64,000 nt of DNA, taken from positions 17,794 to 81,793 of the forward strand of contig NKJD01000014.1 of assembly GCA_002256385.1 (NCBI GenBank), given 5' to 3'. The position numbers were made by a program, and so were the translations under genes. The notes under the pieces were generated by a model. That model saw only the letters and a program-made list of their open reading frames with translations, did no database searches and was not told the DNA's origin. This document shows positions 25,267 through 34,360 of the stretch, in pieces. Source of the DNA: Flavobacterium sp. BFFFF2. Its GTDB lineage: Bacteria > Bacteroidota > Bacteroidia > Flavobacteriales > Flavobacteriaceae. Positions within the stretch are counted from its first letter, which is position 1; each line of letters opens with the position of its first letter.

Positions 25267-26187
25267 ATGAATAGACGTTCGTTTGTAAAAAATACCTTTT
25301 TAACAACTGCGGCAGCTGCTGCCTTTGCCGATTTGTCTTTAAGTAGTTTTCAACACACCGAAGACGAATTGTGGTTAACCATACTTCACACCAATGATGT
25401 GCACAGTTACATTGATCCTTTTCCGGCCAATCATCCGAAAAACCCAAATATGGGTGGGGTGGCACGGCGAGCCGCGCTCATTGAAAGTGTTCGCAAAGAA
25501 AACCCCAACACCTTATTAGTGGATTCTGGCGATATTTTTCAAGGCACGCCTTATTTTAATTATTTTGGGGGAGAATTGGAATTTAAGCTCATGTCCATGA
25601 TGGGTTACGAATTAGCCACCTTAGGCAACCATGATTTTGACAATGGCATAGATGGTCTATTGCGTCAAATGCCTCATGCGAAGTTTGATTTTGTAAGTGC
25701 CAATTATGATTTTAAAAATACACCGCTCGATGGCCATGTTAAGCCATATAAAATCATCCAAAAAGCAGGTCTTAAAATAGGGATATTCGGATTAGGTGTT
25801 GCTTTGGACGGATTGGTTGACAAGAAGAATTCTTTAGAAACCGTTTATTTAGACCCCATTGAAATGAGTCAAGAAATGGTCAAGCAACTGCAGCGGGCGC
25901 ATTGCGATTTAATAATTTGCCTGTCACATATTGGCTATAAATACAAAGATGATCCAAACAGGGTGTGCGATTTGAGTTTGGCCGCCCAAACCCAAGGAAT
26001 AGATTTTATTTTAGGTGGTCATACACATACTTTTTTAGATAAGCCAACAGTTGTCAAAAATATAGTTGGGCAAGACGTGGTCGTTAACCAGGCGGGTTGT
26101 TATGGCCTACAATTAGGCCGAATTGATGTCTATTTTGACCGATTTGGAAACAGCCAAAAAGCCGTTCGAACGATTCAAGTAAGTTAA
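25267..26187 (+). CDS. 5'-nucleotidase metallophosphatase subunit (half of a split enzyme)
   Basis: This 306-residue secreted phosphatase begins MNRRSFVKNTFLTTAAAAAF, a Tat-like twin-arginine signal. The two-metal calcineurin-like site is complete: LHTNDVHS (DxH), VDSGDIFQGTP (GD), LGNHDFDNG (GNHD), CLSHIGYK and GGHTHTF (GHTH). It lacks the C-terminal substrate domain, which is encoded by the preceding gene, so the two probably act as partners in periplasmic nucleotide or phosphoester hydrolysis. hutI starts on the next base after its stop. Confidence 0.92.
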   Translation: MNRRSFVKNTFLTTAAAAAFADLSLSSFQHTEDELWLTILHTNDVHSYIDPFPANHPKNPNMGGVARRAALIESVRKENPNTLLVDSGDIFQGTPYFNYFGGELEFKLMSMMGYELATLGNHDFDNGIDGLLRQMPHAKFDFVSANYDFKNTPLDGHVKPYKIIQKAGLKIGIFGLGVALDGLVDKKNSLETVYLDPIEMSQEMVKQLQRAHCDLIICLSHIGYKYKDDPNRVCDLSLAAQTQGIDFILGGHTHTFLDKPTVVKNIVGQDVVVNQAGCYGLQLGRIDVYFDRFGNSQKAVRTIQVS

Positions 26188-27432
26188 ATGGCACGTGTTT
26201 TATTTACTAATATTCGCGAACTGGTACAAGTGCGTGAGCCACATGTGCCACTGTTAAAAGGGTCAGAAATGGCTGTTTTACCCATCATAAAAGATGCTTA
26301 TTTGATTATTGAAAATGAATCGATCACCGATTTTGGTTCAATGTCTGAACTCGCCGAAGCCATTGATTGCGATGAAGTCCATGATTTAAGCGGGCGTTTG
26401 GTTTTGCCGTCATGGTGCGATAGCCACACCCATTTGGTATACGCAGGCAACCGATCCGGTGAATTTGTTGACCGCATTCGCGGGTTAAGTTATGAGGAAA
26501 TTGCTGCCAAGGGTGGAGGTATCTTGAATTCGGCCGATTTATTAAATCGTACTTCCGAAGATGATTTGTACCACCAATCCAAACTTCGACTCGAAGAACT
26601 CATTCGCCTTGGCACGGGCGCCATTGAAATTAAATCAGGTTATGGCCTCACCGTTGAGGGGGAGCTTAAAATGTTGCGTGTTATTCAAAAATTGAAGACA
26701 CATTATCCGGTCGCCATTAAAGCCACTTTTTTGGGCGCGCACGCTTATCCGGCCATTTTCAAAAACAATAAAGAGGCCTATTTGGATTTGGTTGTCGACC
26801 AGATGCTGCCAGAAATAGCTGCAGAAGGGCTCGCTGACTATGTTGATGCTTTTTTAGAATCTGGTTATTTTTCGGTTGAAGACACTGAACGGTTGATGGT
26901 TGCAGCAAAAAGAGTGGGTTTATTGGCTAAAATACACGTCAATCAGTTTACCATTTCGGGCGGAATAAAAACTTGTGTACAACATGGTGCCATTTCCGTT
27001 GATCATTTAGAGGTGTTAGATGACAACGATATTGCCGCTTTGCAACAAGGTACCACCATTCCGGTTGCTTTGCCTGGCTGTTCATTTTTTATTCAGATTC
27101 CATACACACCTGGCCGAAAATTAATCGAAGCAGGTTTGCCTTTGGCTTTAGCTTCCGATTATAATCCAGGAACTTGCCCAACAGGTAACATGCATTTTAT
27201 TGTTGCCACGGCGTGTATTCAAATGAAACTTACGCCCGAAGAAGCGATTAATGCGGCCACACTAAATGGTGCTTATGCCATGGGGTTATCAAACAAATAT
27301 GGTAGCATTACGAAAGGCAAAATAGCCAATTTAATCATTACAAAACCTTTGCAGTCATATCATGAAATTCCTTATGCCTTTGCTACTAATTTTATAGATG
27401 AGGTTTACGTGAATGGAGAGAAGTGGGGTTAA
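26188..27432 (+). CDS. hutI: Imidazolonepropionase
   Basis: This enzyme hydrolyses imidazolone-5-propionate to formiminoglutamate in histidine degradation. The 414-residue amidohydrolase has DSHTHLVYAGNR (metal HxH and substrate Arg), KSGYGLT, FLGAHAYP, HVNQF, VDHLEVLDD and ASDYNPGTCPTGNM, all typical of HutI. The gene begins directly after the phosphatase stop codon. No other hut genes are in the window, so histidine genes may lie elsewhere. Confidence 0.95.
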   Translation: MARVLFTNIRELVQVREPHVPLLKGSEMAVLPIIKDAYLIIENESITDFGSMSELAEAIDCDEVHDLSGRLVLPSWCDSHTHLVYAGNRSGEFVDRIRGLSYEEIAAKGGGILNSADLLNRTSEDDLYHQSKLRLEELIRLGTGAIEIKSGYGLTVEGELKMLRVIQKLKTHYPVAIKATFLGAHAYPAIFKNNKEAYLDLVVDQMLPEIAAEGLADYVDAFLESGYFSVEDTERLMVAAKRVGLLAKIHVNQFTISGGIKTCVQHGAISVDHLEVLDDNDIAALQQGTTIPVALPGCSFFIQIPYTPGRKLIEAGLPLALASDYNPGTCPTGNMHFIVATACIQMKLTPEEAINAATLNGAYAMGLSNKYGSITKGKIANLIITKPLQSYHEIPYAFATNFIDEVYVNGEKWG

Positions 27433-27660
27433 ATAGTGGGTAGCATGATTGTACATTTAATGTTACACCGATTGACCAATATTGCATTCCTTTGTTGTTT
27501 ATTATTTTTAATTGAGCAATGAAGGGTATTCATTTTTTTATTTTTTAAATTGCTGTAAATCAATCATGAATTTTTTTTAATCAATTATCAGTTTACTGCG
27601 TTACTGAAATTTTGTTCATAAATTTTACGCTTTCGTTTCCTTTTCCAGATCAACCTTTGA

Positions 27661-27713
27661 CGTGGTTTAAACTTTTTTGATTACATCCATTTGATAAAAG
27701 TTTAAATCACTTC
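27661..27713. repeat. Shrunken copy of the inverted-repeat element
   Basis: The arms GTGGTTTAAACTTTTTTGA and AAAAGTTTAAATCAC are inverted with about 13 bases between. They match the two ends of the element at 4622-4854, as if the interior had been deleted. It lies 15 bp upstream of the regulator's -7 element. Confidence 0.65.
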
Positions 27714-27727
27714 TGTTAAAAAAATAC

Positions 27728-27735
27728 TACTTTTG
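27728..27735 (+). promoter_or_regulatory. Candidate -7 promoter element of the LacI-family regulator
   Basis: TACTTTTG matches TAnnTTTG and lies about 35-40 bp before the predicted non-ATG start. Confidence 0.5.
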
Positions 27736-27767
27736 ACTTTTTTATTCACTAATTTAAATAATCAGAT

Positions 27768-28787
27768 ATCATAACAATTAAAAAAATAGCAGCATTGGCA
27801 GGGGTATCTACTGGTACCGTTGATCGAATCATTCACAGCCGAGGTCAGGTTTCGCAAGAAAACATTGACAAGGTAAATGCTATTATTAAGTCAAGTGGGT
27901 ACAAAAAAAACATCTTTGCTAGTAATTTGGCATTTAAAAAGAAGTTTAAATTTGGGGTGTTCATACCAAAAGCCTCTGGCCTCGATTATTGGGAAATGCC
28001 TATCAAAGGCATTCATAAAGCGGAAACAGAACTCTTGAATTATGGGGTTCAATTGGTGTATTTTTACTATCCATTTACATTAGAAGGATTTCAAAAAGCT
28101 GCTCAAACTGTGCTAGATGCAGACATAGACGGCTTGTTATTTGCCCCTATATTTTTTGAATCTTCCAAATTATTTTTGACCAATTGCCAACAAAAAGGAT
28201 GGCCAGTAATTATGATCGATTCTCAGTTAGAGGGATTCAATCAGGCTTATATTGGACAAAATGCATTCCAAAGTGGATTTTTAGCAGGAAAATTAGCGTC
28301 TATTGGGTTGGCGCCCAGTAGCAAAATTATGATTGTAAAAATTGCACGTGATATTGATAGTACATCTACTTTTCAACAAAGAACCAGAGGGTTTTACGAT
28401 TACTTTTCACAATTAAAGAATGCGAACCAGTTTGAATTAATTGAAACCATTATTAGGGATGAAGATAATGCATTTAACATCAGCGAATTCAGTGATGTTA
28501 GTTCCTTATTTGTTCCCAATTCCAGGGCTTATTTGGTAGCAGAAGCCATTCAAAAATCGGGTAATTTACCCATTCGATTGGTAGGATTTGATTTATTACC
28601 TCAAAATTTAGCCTATCTGAAATCAGGCAATATTGACTTTTTAATTAATCAAAAACCAGAGGAACAAGGATACCAAGGCATACAATATCTTTATAAGACT
28701 GTAGTGCTCAAAGAGTCGGTTACTTCGTTACAATTTATGCCGTTAGATATTATAGTAAGCGAGAATTGTGCCTTCACACAATTCTAA
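27768..28787 (+). CDS. LacI-family transcriptional regulator, probable non-canonical start codon
   Basis: This is a sugar-responsive repressor or activator with an N-terminal helix-turn-helix (IKKIAALAGVSTGTVDRIIHSRGQVS) and a periplasmic-binding-protein-like sensor domain (from about residue 60; FGVFIPKASGLDYWEMPIKG, IMIDSQLEGFNQAYIGQNAFQSGFLAGKL). The ORF-track start is a TTG at 27795 inside the first HTH helix. The frame is open upstream to a TAA at 27759, and the intervening codons complete the HTH but include only ATC (27768), ATA (27771) and ATT (27777) as possible starts. I take ATC or ATA. It is followed by genes with a shared palindromic operator, so it likely controls them. Confidence 0.85.
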   Translation: MITIKKIAALAGVSTGTVDRIIHSRGQVSQENIDKVNAIIKSSGYKKNIFASNLAFKKKFKFGVFIPKASGLDYWEMPIKGIHKAETELLNYGVQLVYFYYPFTLEGFQKAAQTVLDADIDGLLFAPIFFESSKLFLTNCQQKGWPVIMIDSQLEGFNQAYIGQNAFQSGFLAGKLASIGLAPSSKIMIVKIARDIDSTSTFQQRTRGFYDYFSQLKNANQFELIETIIRDEDNAFNISEFSDVSSLFVPNSRAYLVAEAIQKSGNLPIRLVGFDLLPQNLAYLKSGNIDFLINQKPEEQGYQGIQYLYKTVVLKESVTSLQFMPLDIIVSENCAFTQF

Positions 28788-29026
28788 ATTTATTTTTACC
28801 TTTTCCTTCTAGGTATATTTTACTTTTTTCCTTTTTGATGTACCAACCTTTTGCAAAAGGCTATCCATGTCTTTTTTCCTAATATATTCAATGTAGGCAT
28901 TGTCCTAATGCTTGCTTGTTGAATTAGATTTTTGAAGGATGTGTAATTATATTTCTAATTAATTTTTGGTAATTTATTTTTTTGCAACATTTTTTAAATT
29001 TTTCTTGATCGATATCGTTTTCTTAG
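28788..29026. other. Intergenic region, nothing recognised
   Basis: AT-rich sequence after the regulator with no credible ORF, hairpin or RNA gene. The promoter and operator of the next gene follow, then an untranslated leader of about 130 bp to 29186. Confidence 0.4.
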
Positions 29027-29034
29027 TATATTTG
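29027..29034 (+). promoter_or_regulatory. Candidate -7 promoter element before operator 1
   Basis: TATATTTG is a perfect TAnnTTTG match. The palindromic operator begins 5 bp downstream, the same layout as at 39528-39555. Confidence 0.6.
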
Positions 29035-29039
29035 TCGTG

Positions 29040-29055
29040 CCGTGTTCGTACACGG
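29040..29055. promoter_or_regulatory. Operator 1, palindrome CCGTGTTCGTACACGG
   Basis: A 6+6-bp palindrome with a 4-bp centre of the CGTGT-N4-ACACG form. The same core occurs at 34320-34333 and 39541-39554. Binding at the transcription start would block RNA polymerase. The adjacent LacI-family gene is the natural candidate regulator. Confidence 0.75.
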
Positions 29056-29186
29056 TGTTTTTATTTGCTATTTAAAAATTAATTAATACAACGTATAGCA
29101 TTACCAATAATTAGTGTATGAGATTTGCACGGTGTGTATCTGAAAACTGATGATTTTAAAATTTAAAAATTAAAAATAATCCAAAT

Positions 29187-32100
29187 ATGAAAACAAAATT
29201 ACTACTAACAATTACCAACAAATGTTTGATTGCAATTTCGTTTTTTGCATTCATCCTCATCAATGCAACAGGTGCATTTGCGCAAGTCACTGTTTTTTCT
29301 GATGATTTTAATAGGTCAAATACTTCTCCTACAATCCCGTCAGGAGGTACACCAAGTGTATCTTACACCTCTACCACCTCTGGTCCCAACGCCACCATCA
29401 CTTTGTTGGCATCGGATGCGGTTGATTTCAGAATTAAAATGACTAATGGTGGTGCATCAACTTCTACTACGCCAGCAGCATCTGGAAAAGACATCATCAT
29501 GAGTTCGCTTGCTGGAATTCCTGGTTACAACCCAATTTTAAATTCAAATACAGGTTTGGTAACATGGGCATTTAATATGAAACACAACAAGCAATCGGGG
29601 TCAACTTTGTCTGGTTTTGATGTAGATAAATATGGAGTAGCTACCATTTTGACTTGTAACAATTCCAATCCATTGGCAACAAGCGCAAATGGTTTTGCAG
29701 TAGTAATGGGTGGCATCAATACCATGAATACGTACGATTTGGTATATTTTTCAGGTGGTTTAGCGGCTTCTGCGAATTTGACTACCATTATTCAGGGAAT
29801 TTCCTTAACGTCATTTAAAGATATTGTTAGCATTAAAGTAACTTACAACCCAGCAACTGGAAAATGGAACATGTTCCAAAAAGATGAAGGTAGTATTTCT
29901 ACGACCACGGCTTTTCCAGATCCTTATTCTATTGCAGTAGCTGGAATAGGTGAAGTTTCAACACCAACAAATGCAGCAAGTGCCGTTACGGCTTCTGCGG
30001 CAAATTTTGGTTTCTTATTTAATCACAAAACGGAAGGTAGCAATTCATTTTACGCCGACAATTTTAAAGTAGTAGTAGGTGCCATTTCTTTATCCAATTT
30101 CTATTTAGAATCTAATGCTGACTGTACCGATCTTTCAAAATGGTGGAGTGCTGCAAATGGTACGGGCTCACATCCAATTAACTTTACCAATGACGGTCAA
30201 ATTTTTAATATTTTTAATGCGGGTGCCAGTATTTCAACTGATTGGAATTTGAGTGGCGCAGGTAGTGTAGTTAATTTGGGTGATGGCACGGCAGCAAACA
30301 GCATGTTAATTGGTGTTAGTGGTGCATTAATTGGTAAAATTAACGTAAGTACCAATGCTACGTTGCGTATTGAAAATTTAATCGTGCCATCTTTAAATAT
30401 TATTCAAAATGGTTCAACGGTAGAATTTGCTGGGGCTGATACACAAGGGGTGCCAAGCGCCACTTATGGCAACCTTTCTATTTATACAATAGGTAATGGT
30501 GCAACGGCACAAGGAAGTGTAACCGTTAATGGAAACCTACATATTGAAACGGGAGCTATTTTCTCGATGAGTACCTATAAATTGTTAGGTATTAATTCAA
30601 TGTCGGGTGCTGGTTCACTAAAAACCAAATACTCTTTTACAGATGCATTACCTGCGGGTAATACTTGGCCTTTTGATGTGTACTACAATTATACAAGTAA
30701 CAATACAACGCAAACTGTTGCGTTGGGAAGCTATAATAACCTTGATTTAACAGGTGGACCACGCAAATTACCCAATGATTTTAGTGTATCTGGCGTATAT
30801 AACCCTGGTGTAGATCCATTAACTGTTGCTAATACTATCGATTTTAATGGTACAGCTTCTCAGATTGTTCCAGCTGCTCAATATTTTAACATTGTGGTTA
30901 GTAATCCAGTAGGTGCCGTAGCTAACGGTGTCGTTTTAGTGGGAGGTGACATTACGGGTAATAACCGTTTTGATGCGAGTGCTGCGACCATTAAATACAA
31001 CAGCGCGGCTTCAAATCAATTAATTTCTGCCAACAGCTTTGCAAATAATATGGTTAAAAATTTAATCATCAATAATACATTTGGCGTTGCGCTGCAATCA
31101 GATGTAAAAGTATCTGGTTTGCTTACTTTGCAAGCTGGTGCTTTGACAACATCTCCATCAGTGTTAACTTTGGTTTCAAATTCAAATGGCACAGCAGCCG
31201 TTGAAGGAGTTGACGGCACTGTTTATACTGGATCTATAATTGGTTCTGTTAAAGTGGAACGTTTCTTAAATTCTGCTCAACGTGGCTGGAATTTATTTGG
31301 AAGCCCAATTTTAGATCCAATTACATTTGCCAATCTATCCGCTCAAAGTACTACACCATTTGATATTACTTATACAAATCCATCATCAAAAAGATTAAAC
31401 AATACTACTTGGAGTCCTGTAACTACTGATACTGAAACATGGTCATTTGATAGTGGAATTGCTTTATTTAATCGAGGTGTGGCTGGTGAAGGATTTCAAG
31501 GAAATTACACAAATGGAGGTCCTTCAAATGTTACCGTTTCTCTTTCTGGTGGGTTAAATCTTGCTCAACAATCTATAACTACTACTTCTGGTCAGTTTTA
31601 TTTAGTAGCCAACCCGTTTGCAGCACCAATTAGTTTATCAGCTGTTATGCAATCATCAACAGGTTTAGATGGGGCCGTTTATATTTACGATCCAACTGCC
31701 AATAGCCCAATTAATTTGCAAACTATGGCTGGTGGATTTATGACAGCGATGCCTTCAGGTGCTCCGGGTGACCCAACAGATGTGGTAATTCCATCATTAG
31801 GTGCATTTATAGTTAAAGCTACTTCTAGTGGTTCAGTGAACGTTCCTGTAGCTTCTATTTACACTGGGTTGATTACTCCAAATACATCATTAACTGTTAG
31901 TACCATTCCAGCAGCAATTGGCCAAGATCCCGATGCGCAATTTATGGATGTGTCAACTTTTGGTTCAAAAAAATACCGTGTGTTCCCTAATCCAACTGCT
32001 GGTCTAGTTAATTTTGAAAGTACTTCTGACATCCAGTATGTTGAAGTGGTAAATATGTTAGGTCAAATTATTGCTACAAATAAACCACAGTCTACAAGTA

Positions 32101-32195
32101 GTCAAATTGATACGACGAGTTGGTTAAGTGGCACCTATTTAGTAAAATTAGTTTCTGAGGAAGGTACAGAAAGTGTAAAACTTATTAAAAAGTAG
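29187..32195 (+). CDS. Large secreted T9SS-sorted protein with laminin-G-like and repeat regions
   Basis: This is a 1002-residue extracellular or cell-surface protein. Its signal peptide ends near residue 33 (ATGAFAQ). Residues about 36-298 start VFSDDFNRSN and look like a jelly-roll, laminin-G-like carbohydrate-binding region. Residues about 300-460 (NADCTDLSKWWSAANGTGSHP) form a beta-rich module also present in the 1639-residue protein encoded at 34361. The C-terminal 75 residues are a type A T9SS sorting domain (YRVFPNPTAGLVNFES, WLSGTYLVKL, VKLIKK). No catalytic site is seen. Operator 1 and a strong promoter precede it, so it is probably induced with the glucuronate operon. Confidence 0.85.
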   Translation: MKTKLLLTITNKCLIAISFFAFILINATGAFAQVTVFSDDFNRSNTSPTIPSGGTPSVSYTSTTSGPNATITLLASDAVDFRIKMTNGGASTSTTPAASGKDIIMSSLAGIPGYNPILNSNTGLVTWAFNMKHNKQSGSTLSGFDVDKYGVATILTCNNSNPLATSANGFAVVMGGINTMNTYDLVYFSGGLAASANLTTIIQGISLTSFKDIVSIKVTYNPATGKWNMFQKDEGSISTTTAFPDPYSIAVAGIGEVSTPTNAASAVTASAANFGFLFNHKTEGSNSFYADNFKVVVGAISLSNFYLESNADCTDLSKWWSAANGTGSHPINFTNDGQIFNIFNAGASISTDWNLSGAGSVVNLGDGTAANSMLIGVSGALIGKINVSTNATLRIENLIVPSLNIIQNGSTVEFAGADTQGVPSATYGNLSIYTIGNGATAQGSVTVNGNLHIETGAIFSMSTYKLLGINSMSGAGSLKTKYSFTDALPAGNTWPFDVYYNYTSNNTTQTVALGSYNNLDLTGGPRKLPNDFSVSGVYNPGVDPLTVANTIDFNGTASQIVPAAQYFNIVVSNPVGAVANGVVLVGGDITGNNRFDASAATIKYNSAASNQLISANSFANNMVKNLIINNTFGVALQSDVKVSGLLTLQAGALTTSPSVLTLVSNSNGTAAVEGVDGTVYTGSIIGSVKVERFLNSAQRGWNLFGSPILDPITFANLSAQSTTPFDITYTNPSSKRLNNTTWSPVTTDTETWSFDSGIALFNRGVAGEGFQGNYTNGGPSNVTVSLSGGLNLAQQSITTTSGQFYLVANPFAAPISLSAVMQSSTGLDGAVYIYDPTANSPINLQTMAGGFMTAMPSGAPGDPTDVVIPSLGAFIVKATSSGSVNVPVASIYTGLITPNTSLTVSTIPAAIGQDPDAQFMDVSTFGSKKYRVFPNPTAGLVNFESTSDIQYVEVVNMLGQIIATNKPQSTSSQIDTTSWLSGTYLVKLVSEEGTESVKLIKK

Positions 32196-32240
32196 TTTTT
32201 TAGTTAATTAAAGTAGTTTTTCTTTGTTTGTTTAGTTATG

Positions 32241-32267
32241 ACCTTAGGTGCTTTTGGCACCTAAGGT
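32241..32267 (+). promoter_or_regulatory. Strong intergenic hairpin between two T9SS genes
   Basis: The 11-bp perfect stem ACCTTAGGTGC / GCACCTAAGGT with a TTTTG loop is followed by TTATTTTAATTTT. It could be a weak terminator, attenuator or mRNA-processing or stability element. The ORF-track start at 32228 would put it in coding sequence; the start at 32297 places it in the spacer. Confidence 0.6.
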
Positions 32268-32296
32268 TTATTTTAATTTTAAATTTTTCTTACTAC

Positions 32297-34300
32297 ATGT
32301 ACACTCGGGTTCGATTGTTTTGCTTAATTATTGTATTGTTCACTATACAATCTACTCATGCTATATCATATTACATTGATTCTGCGGCTGGTAATGACAG
32401 CAATAATGGTACAACATTGACAACAGCTTGGAAGAATATAACCAAATTAAACACACTTACTTTAACAGCTGGAACTAAAGTGTTTTTAAGGTGTGGCAGT
32501 GTGTGGAACGGACAACAATTAAAATTTTCAGGTTCAGGAAGCAGTCTGTTTCCAATTGTAATTGATCAGTATGGAACTGGTGCAAAACCTATTTTGAATG
32601 GGAATGGTTTGTTTGGAAGTACTTCTACTACTATCAATGATGCAAACAAACAAGGGGTAATCTATTTGTACAACCAAGATTACATTGAAATTAATAATTT
32701 AGAAATCACCAATTACCCACCGTTAACACTTCCCGCTACCAATCCGGATTCTTTATTTTTTATAGGATTATTTGGCAACGGAAATAACCCCAAAGGTGCT
32801 GATAGACGCGGGATTATGGTAGCTGTTAAAGACAAAGTTAATTCTTCAACTAACAGTAAAGTCTGCAATCATATATATTTTAAAAACATAGATATTCATC
32901 ATGTTAAAGGACAACTTGGTACTTCTGAAACGGTATTCAATGGAGCCATTCCGAAACAAACAGGTGGCATTTATTTTGTTGTTTTAAATGAGTCAGCAGG
33001 AAGTGATTCCCGTTTTAATGATTTATTAGTTGAAAATTGTACCATTGCTTATTGTGAAAATATTGGTATTGCACTAGATAATGAAGACAATGTGTATTAT
33101 CCTGGTGGAACTGAGTACGCTAATTGGTTCAAAAGACGCTTCACCAATGTGAACATTAAAAGCAACGTGATTCATCACATTGGTAAAAATGCGATGATTA
33201 TTCGCTGCACCGATGAAACAGGTTTAATTGAACGGAATGTTTGTTATGAAACGGCATTGGGAACTACTGGTAATACCATGTTTACCGCACGAGCAAAAGG
33301 AACTGTATTTCAGTATAATGAAGGTTCTTTTAATAGAGCTGCCACCCAGCAAATTGATCCTGGAAATATTGATGGTTGTATGTATGATCCAGATTTTGGT
33401 AGCATTGGTGTTATTTTTCAGTACAGTTACAGCCATGATAATTCCCATGGTATTTATTGGGGTTGCAATACTCGTTCGTCAAGTAATAATACCTCAGGCA
33501 TTCCAGATCCCGAAGATGTTGGTTGTACATTACGGTACTGTATCAGCCAAAATGACAAGGGTAATTTAGTTTACTTTAATTACTCATCCGCTGGAAATGA
33601 AATTTACAACAATGTATTTTATATCAAATCGGGCTTAAGCCCAACCATCATAAAAGAAAACAGTGCCAACAGACATACCTATAATTTTTATAATAATATC
33701 ATTTACAACATAGGCACTGGTTCTTATAATTTTGGCAATGATGTGAATTACCCACAAACAAGAACCATTCAAAACAATGTTTTTTATGGCTACCACCACA
33801 GCGCAGAGCCAGCCGATGTGGCAAAAATTACGCAAAATCCTCAATTTGTAAGCCCAGGCAGCGGAACCACTGGATTAAGTTCATTAGATGGGTATAAATT
33901 ATTAAGTACTTCTCCTGTTTTGACAAATGGAAAAATCATAGTAAGTAACGGCGGCAAAGATTTTTATGGAACAACACTTCCTACAACAGCGCCGTGTCGC
34001 GGTGTATATCAAGGTACAGGCGTTTCATTAGATATTTCGTATTTTAATTCAGCGGAAAATGATATCGTTTTATATCCAAACCCCGTAAATGAGGGAATCA
34101 TAAATGTCAAAATTCCACAACATCTTGATTTAATTACTGAATTATCAATTATTAACGTATTAGGACAGGAACTGTTTCAAATTCCTATTTCAAATAAGGA
34201 AGCCCAAATTCAATTGCCTAGTAATTTAAATGGCACTTTCTTCATTCAGTTTAAAAATGGCATTGAATCAATCACAAAAAGAATAATTGTTAATCCTTAA
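32297..34300 (+). CDS. Secreted right-handed beta-helix protein with T9SS sorting domain
   Basis: I start it at 32297, giving a signal peptide MYTRVRLFCLIIVLFTIQSTHA; the longer frame runs back through a hairpin. The roughly 667-residue product begins SYYIDSAAGNDSNNGTT, the usual opening of parallel beta-helix polysaccharide lyases and related carbohydrate-active proteins. Asn-rich coils follow (YNQDYIEINNLEITNYP, NVIHHIGKNAMIIR, YNNVFYIKSG). The C-terminal about 75 residues form a T9SS sorting domain (LYPNPVNEGIINVKI, RIIVNP). A polysaccharide-lyase role is plausible, but I cannot identify catalytic residues. It probably shares a transcript with the preceding gene. Confidence 0.8.
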   Translation: MYTRVRLFCLIIVLFTIQSTHAISYYIDSAAGNDSNNGTTLTTAWKNITKLNTLTLTAGTKVFLRCGSVWNGQQLKFSGSGSSLFPIVIDQYGTGAKPILNGNGLFGSTSTTINDANKQGVIYLYNQDYIEINNLEITNYPPLTLPATNPDSLFFIGLFGNGNNPKGADRRGIMVAVKDKVNSSTNSKVCNHIYFKNIDIHHVKGQLGTSETVFNGAIPKQTGGIYFVVLNESAGSDSRFNDLLVENCTIAYCENIGIALDNEDNVYYPGGTEYANWFKRRFTNVNIKSNVIHHIGKNAMIIRCTDETGLIERNVCYETALGTTGNTMFTARAKGTVFQYNEGSFNRAATQQIDPGNIDGCMYDPDFGSIGVIFQYSYSHDNSHGIYWGCNTRSSSNNTSGIPDPEDVGCTLRYCISQNDKGNLVYFNYSSAGNEIYNNVFYIKSGLSPTIIKENSANRHTYNFYNNIIYNIGTGSYNFGNDVNYPQTRTIQNNVFYGYHHSAEPADVAKITQNPQFVSPGSGTTGLSSLDGYKLLSTSPVLTNGKIIVSNGGKDFYGTTLPTTAPCRGVYQGTGVSLDISYFNSAENDIVLYPNPVNEGIINVKIPQHLDLITELSIINVLGQELFQIPISNKEAQIQLPSNLNGTFFIQFKNGIESITKRIIVNP

Positions 34301-34319
34301 TACTTTTTTTAATTTTATC

Positions 34320-34333
34320 CGTGTACGCACACG
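34320..34333. promoter_or_regulatory. Operator 2, palindrome CGTGTACGCACACG
   Basis: This is the same 14-bp sequence as operator 3, located 27 bp before the ATG of the 1639-residue T9SS protein. A near-consensus -7 element (TAATTTTA at 34310-34317) lies immediately upstream. Confidence 0.75.
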
Positions 34334-34360
34334 TTTAGTAACTAAACCATTTTATAAATT

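Larger units (their letters stand above)
27433..27767. other. Intergenic region before the LacI-type regulator
   Basis: There is no gene here. It holds a shrunken copy of the inverted-repeat element (27661-27713) and a consensus -7 element TACTTTTG at 27728-27735. No clear terminator for hutI is visible. Confidence 0.5.

Noticed and set aside
27795-27797. TTG start for the LacI-type regulator
   Set aside because: It would remove the first helix of the DNA-binding domain, which is encoded in frame just upstream.
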